Part shown: positions 23,402-26,800 of the stretch, one piece after another
Numbering within the stretch: the first letter of the stretch is position 1
How the letters are laid out: the number at the start of each line of letters is the position of its first letter
Source of the DNA: VMCP01 sp964408945
Lineage (GTDB): Bacteria > Bacteroidota > Bacteroidia > NS11-12g > UBA955
DNA length: 26,800 nucleotides
Assembly: GCA_964408945.1 (NCBI GenBank)
Contig: CAYPBJ010000032.1
Location: 1-26,800 of the forward strand
Reading direction: 5' to 3'
The notes under the pieces: generated by a model
Database searches by the model: none
Told to the model about the DNA's origin: nothing
Seen by the model: the letters and a program-made list of their open reading frames with translations, nothing else
Translations under genes and position numbers: made by a program

Positions 23402-26317
23402 ATGCAAAATTTCTACCATTGGAATCAGATAGAAGAATTTCTTTCAACGTCAGACAACCACACCAAAGGAGAACTTTTTGAGCAACTTACTGAATCTTAC
23501 CTTAACTGGAATCCGAAATACAAAACACTCCTCAACAAAGTATGGCGAATGAAGGATGTACCTTTTTCAGTTCTAGAAAAATTAAATATCCCAAGCCAAG
23601 ATCAAGGAATTGACCTGATTGCAGAGACCTTTGAAGGGAAATATTGGGCGATTCAATGTAAATACCATGGAGATAATGCCAAGAGAATTTCTCACAGAGA
23701 AATTTCAACCTTCTTAGCATTGAGCAATGCAGTAGCCAACCATATAGATTTCTGTTTGATAGCTACTACCGCAGACGATTATGCCAAGTTATACAAAGGA
23801 CAAAACAACATTGGATTTCTTCTTTCTGATACTTGGACGCAATTACCAGAATCTTTTTTTAAACAATTTAATAAAAAAGAACCCGTAAAAATCACTCCGC
23901 GGAGTCCAAGACCGCATCAAAAAGAAGCCATTCAAGAAGCCAAAAAACACTTTAAAAATGAATCACGCGGTAAATTGATCTTTCCTTGTGGTGCTGGAAA
24001 ATCTCTTACTGGATATTGGATAAGCAAAGAACTCAAGGCAAACTCCATTGTAGTTGCCGTTCCAAGTTTGGCATTGGTAAAGCAAACCTTAGAGGATTAT
24101 TGCCAAGAATCTTTCGCTGAAGGAAATCCTATCGCCCCATTTTGCATTTGCTCTGATGAAGGGATAGGTAAAAATGATGATGTAGCAGTATTCACCCAAG
24201 ATATGGGTATTGCCTGTACTACGGATAAAACCAAAATCATCCATTTTCTGAAGTCAGATACCACAAGAAAAAAGGTGATTTTCACCACCTATCAAAGTGG
24301 TCTTGTTTTAGGGGAAGCTGTTAAGGAATTGGATTTTAACTTTGATGTGGGGATCATGGATGAATCCCATAAAACAGTTGGTGCTAGCGATAAACTCTTC
24401 AGTTTTTTGCTCTTTGATGAAAATGTAGCTATTAAAAAGCGAATTTTCATGACTGCAACGGAGCGCAGATACAAAGGATCTTCTGAAAATGTATTGAGCA
24501 TGGATGATGTTTCGGTTTACGGCGAAACCTTCAACCAACTTTCCTTTAAAGAGGCAATCCGTCAAGAAATTTTATCGGATTATAAAATTCTCACTTTAGT
24601 AATCACGAAATCAGAAATCAAAGAATATCTCAAACAAAATGATTTTGTGAAAGCTTTAGGACTTCGATGGGATAAAGACATTGATTTTAGAACCCTAAGT
24701 TCTTTGGTAGCCTTGAGAAAAGCGATGGAAAAATATCCCATCAAACACGCAGTAACCTTTCATTCAAGTATTAAAAGAGCCAAACTTTTCGAGCAACTAC
24801 AACCCGCATTTGATGAGGCATATCCTTCTTTCCAACAAGTACAAGCATTCCACGTAACAGGTTCAATTCCAACGAGTCAGCGTTCTAAAATCATTTCTGA
24901 ATTTTCACAATCGGATAAAAGCATCATCACCAATGCCAAATGTTTGACTGAAGGTGTCGATGTACCCAACATCGATTGCGTGTTATTTGCCGATCCACGA
25001 AAAAGCAGCATTGACATTGTACAGGCGGTGGGAAGGGCATTAAGACGAAGCAAAGGAAAAGAATTCGGTTATATTCTATTGCCCGTTTATGCCGAGAGCA
25101 ACGACAAAGAGAGCATTATTGAAAGCGAAGACTTCCAGGCAATCCTTCAAACACTAAGAGCATTGGCCGCCAATGACGAGCGTATCATTGAATACTTCAG
25201 AGAGAAACAAAAAACAGATGCTCAAAAAACCAAAGACACACTGATACAATTTGACTTTGACAACATCATCGGACAATCCATTCAAACTGATGATTTACTC
25301 GAAAGCATAGAACTCCAAGCGTGGAGTCGGTTGGCTAAATTGAGCTGGAGGCCATTTGAGGAGGCAAGGGAGTTTGTGAGAAGTTTGGCATTATCAAATA
25401 ATCAAGAATGGAGGGGATTTGCTAAATCTAAAAATCGGCCTTTTGATGTACCCACAACTCCAGATAAAACTTATATAGATTCTTGGTTTTCATGGGCGGA
25501 CTGGTTAGGAACTGATAATCTTTCAAACCAAAAGAAAGAATTCTTGCCATTTTTAGAAGCCCGCGATTATGTACATACATTTAACCTAAAAAATTCCAAG
25601 GAATGGGTTCAGTGGAGCAACAAACATAGGCCTATTTTTATTCCATCGAATCCTGGGCATCAGTATAAAGAAGAGTATGTAAATTTGGGGGATTGGCTCG
25701 GCACGGGGAAAGTTAACAACCGATATAAAAAGTTTGTATCATTTAATGAGGCCCGTCAACTAGTTCATGGGTTGAATATCAAAACAAACAAAGAATGGCG
25801 TAACTATACTCAATCGGCAGTTTTTGATAACCGTATTCCAAAGACACCAGAAAGGGTATACTCAAAGGAGTGGAAAAACTGGGGCGATTGGCTCGGTAAC
25901 GGGCAATTAAGTAGTAAACAAATATCCGGCATTTTTATTACTTATAATCAATTTAAAAATTTCATTATACAATTGGCTATTAAAACGGAAACAGAATGGC
26001 GCCAATATATTAAAACTAATAAAATAGATTCATCAATACCTAAAAGACCTGATAATGCATATAAGAATTTAGGTTGGCTGGGTTGGAGTGAATTGTTCGA
26101 TAAACCTAAAAGGAGAGATAAGAATTTTATTGAATTTGAGGACTTCAAAGCGATCTTAAGGGATAACCATATTAAAAGTACAAATGCTTATCGCAAATTC
26201 TATAAAAATGCTGACTCCGAAATCAAATCAAGAATTCCATATGAATTCGAAAAAAAATACAAAAACAAAGGCTGGAAAGGTTGGGCTGATTTCCTTGGCA
26301 AAGAAGAAAAAGAATGA
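23402..26317 (+). CDS. Predicted restriction-type nuclease - SF2 helicase with five C-terminal repeats
   Basis: A 971-residue multidomain protein. The N-terminal Mrr-like PD-(D/E)xK nuclease domain (about 15-150) shows E24 in GELFEQL, D71 in QGIDLIAE and the QCK motif (85-87). An SF2 helicase follows: Walker A PCGAGKS (195-201), DESH box (320-323), motif III TAT (351-353) and motif VI QAVGRALRR (541-549). The last 325 residues hold five repeats of about 65 residues (about 649-705, 714-768, 778-833, 845-900, 909-967), each with (F/Y)-x-(E/Q)-A/F-(R/K), a mid-repeat EW-R/Q and a W-x-x-W-x-(D/E)-(W/L)-(L/F) end. They resemble the phage-integrase repeat unit INT_rpt (PF14882). A stand-alone antiphage or restriction role is likely by architecture only. 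The next, broken gene is coupled by ATGA. Confidence 0.88.
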   Translation: MQNFYHWNQIEEFLSTSDNHTKGELFEQLTESYLNWNPKYKTLLNKVWRMKDVPFSVLEKLNIPSQDQGIDLIAETFEGKYWAIQCKYHGDNAKRISHREISTFLALSNAVANHIDFCLIATTADDYAKLYKGQNNIGFLLSDTWTQLPESFFKQFNKKEPVKITPRSPRPHQKEAIQEAKKHFKNESRGKLIFPCGAGKSLTGYWISKELKANSIVVAVPSLALVKQTLEDYCQESFAEGNPIAPFCICSDEGIGKNDDVAVFTQDMGIACTTDKTKIIHFLKSDTTRKKVIFTTYQSGLVLGEAVKELDFNFDVGIMDESHKTVGASDKLFSFLLFDENVAIKKRIFMTATERRYKGSSENVLSMDDVSVYGETFNQLSFKEAIRQEILSDYKILTLVITKSEIKEYLKQNDFVKALGLRWDKDIDFRTLSSLVALRKAMEKYPIKHAVTFHSSIKRAKLFEQLQPAFDEAYPSFQQVQAFHVTGSIPTSQRSKIISEFSQSDKSIITNAKCLTEGVDVPNIDCVLFADPRKSSIDIVQAVGRALRRSKGKEFGYILLPVYAESNDKESIIESEDFQAILQTLRALAANDERIIEYFREKQKTDAQKTKDTLIQFDFDNIIGQSIQTDDLLESIELQAWSRLAKLSWRPFEEAREFVRSLALSNNQEWRGFAKSKNRPFDVPTTPDKTYIDSWFSWADWLGTDNLSNQKKEFLPFLEARDYVHTFNLKNSKEWVQWSNKHRPIFIPSNPGHQYKEEYVNLGDWLGTGKVNNRYKKFVSFNEARQLVHGLNIKTNKEWRNYTQSAVFDNRIPKTPERVYSKEWKNWGDWLGNGQLSSKQISGIFITYNQFKNFIIQLAIKTETEWRQYIKTNKIDSSIPKRPDNAYKNLGWLGWSELFDKPKRRDKNFIEFEDFKAILRDNHIKSTNAYRKFYKNADSEIKSRIPYEFEKKYKNKGWKGWADFLGKEEKE

Positions 26318-26601
26318 GTTTCGAGTACTTAAATACCGACCATTCTGCATAAACAATATGGAGAACACTTATACTTTTTGGTAGTAATACAGCTACCTTT
26401 AAACTTGCCTTTGCTAAATCCCTTCTTGAATTAATTCACAAGGAAACTACCAAAATCTCTCTTGAGGTTCTTGCAGAAAAATCTGGGGTTTTGTTTTGGA
26501 AAATATTTTCCAAAAACCCACCTATAGTGGAAAATATTCTCATAAAACACGCTGATAGTAGAAAATTTGTAGCCTACCAAAAAATAAATAGGATTGAATA
26601 A
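26314..26601 (+). pseudogene. Interrupted gene coupled to the helicase, HNH-endonuclease-like N-terminus
   Basis: The ATG at 26314 overlaps the helicase stop as ATGA. The frame reads MSFEYLNTDHSA, meets TAA at 26350-26352, then continues open for 82 more codons to TAA at 26599-26601. The continuation begins TIWRTLILFGSNTATFKLAF and goes on with AKSLLELI. That pattern (WRxLILFGxNxATxKxAxAKSLLEL) is, as I recall it, the N-terminus of HNH-endonuclease-type proteins; this family call is from memory. The remainder (from about residue 60) no longer resembles anything I know, and no HNH motif is present, so the gene appears both nonsense-interrupted and truncated. A sequencing error at the TAA is an alternative explanation for the stop but not for the missing nuclease domain. 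Confidence 0.65.
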
Positions 26602-26800
26602 ATTTAATCGTGGTGTACAGATTACCCCACCCCTCTCTCCCTCACCCCTTTACCGAAACAACTGAACTACGCCCTTAACAATTTGGGGAGTGGACCCCGA
26701 ATGGGGAAGATAAAATTCGTAAATGGCCTCTTTTTGAGAAGCTTACAACAATCAAAATCCCTACCAATATTTTCGTATTCCCAATTGAATCGAAAATGGC
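26602..26800. other. No assignable gene; pyrimidine-rich tract and an open frame without a start
   Basis: A C/T-rich stretch (about 26625-26653, ACCCCACCCCTCTCTCCC and onward) is followed by a frame open from 26679 to the window end, starting QFGEWTPNGEDKIRKW. That frame has no start codon after its preceding stop at 26676-26678. It could be a remnant or the body of a gene continuing past the edge. I see no promoter or RNA here. Confidence 0.4.

Noticed and set aside
26358..26384. ATG at 26358 read as the true start of a frameshifted gene (MENTYTFW, then a stop)
   Set aside because: The frame from the ATGA-coupled ATG at 26314 runs into the same conserved block without any frameshift, needing only one stop codon, so that reading is simpler.
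26625..26653. C/T-rich tract as a functional element
   Set aside because: Similar pyrimidine-rich intergenic stretches are common and I see no pairing or repeat structure around it in this window.
23285..26800. Direct repeat of the tRNA-Ala 3' end as an attachment site
   Set aside because: I looked for a second copy of the GGTTCGACTCCGGT-type end downstream and found none within the window.

Overview
The window comes from a member of the phylum Bacteroidota, probably an uncultured lineage assembled from a metagenome. Three things point there: a type B type IX secretion (T9SS, CHU_C) sorting domain, TAnnTTTG promoter elements just ahead of many genes, and Bacteroidota-type gene content (UMF1 transporter, RhuM-Fic protein, tig-clpP-clpX order). 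The order or genus cannot be fixed from the sequence. Two 100-N scaffold gaps truncate three genes.

Layout. (1) 1-4204: a heptamer-repeat tract, a small DUF2256 zinc-ribbon-like gene with a GTG start, a lipoprotein, and a tight minus-strand five-gene operon: SDR, flavin reductase, DUF2805, FAD-domain-first cryptochrome/photolyase-like protein, flavin reductase. This family set recalls light or photo-oxidative-stress clusters of other bacteria. (2) 4220-9041: dinB with a palindrome in its leader, then a two-gene secreted module (T9SS type B protein; TPR plus CAP-like protein) whose promoter overlaps an 18-bp palindrome. (3) 9049-12632: tRNA-Leu(UAG) with a terminator, then the proteostasis block tig, clpP, clpX. 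(4) 12664-22148: UMF1-type MFS transporter, an unrecognised conserved-looking protein, ilvE, pyrG, an endonuclease/exonuclease/phosphatase lipoprotein, a TM2-TerB-CbxX AAA+ protein, guaB and an OsmC-like protein. (5) 22165-26800: an accessory, AT-rich region with a RhuM-Fic protein, tRNA-Ala(GGC), a predicted nuclease-helicase carrying five C-terminal W/DWLG repeats, and a broken gene coupled to it by an ATGA overlap.

The most unusual structure is one family of 7-bp tandem repeats seen at four places (1-126, 4042-4083 and its degenerate flank, 17111-17257, 20089-20186). The motif drifts but the 7-bp register is kept. One tract lies in frame inside the SDR gene. Two others supply the stop codons of guaB and of the endonuclease gene, and one abuts an assembly gap. 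A second notable pattern is promoter -7 boxes only 5-7 nt before start codons, including a perfect mirror pair between two divergent genes, which predicts leaderless or nearly leaderless mRNAs.
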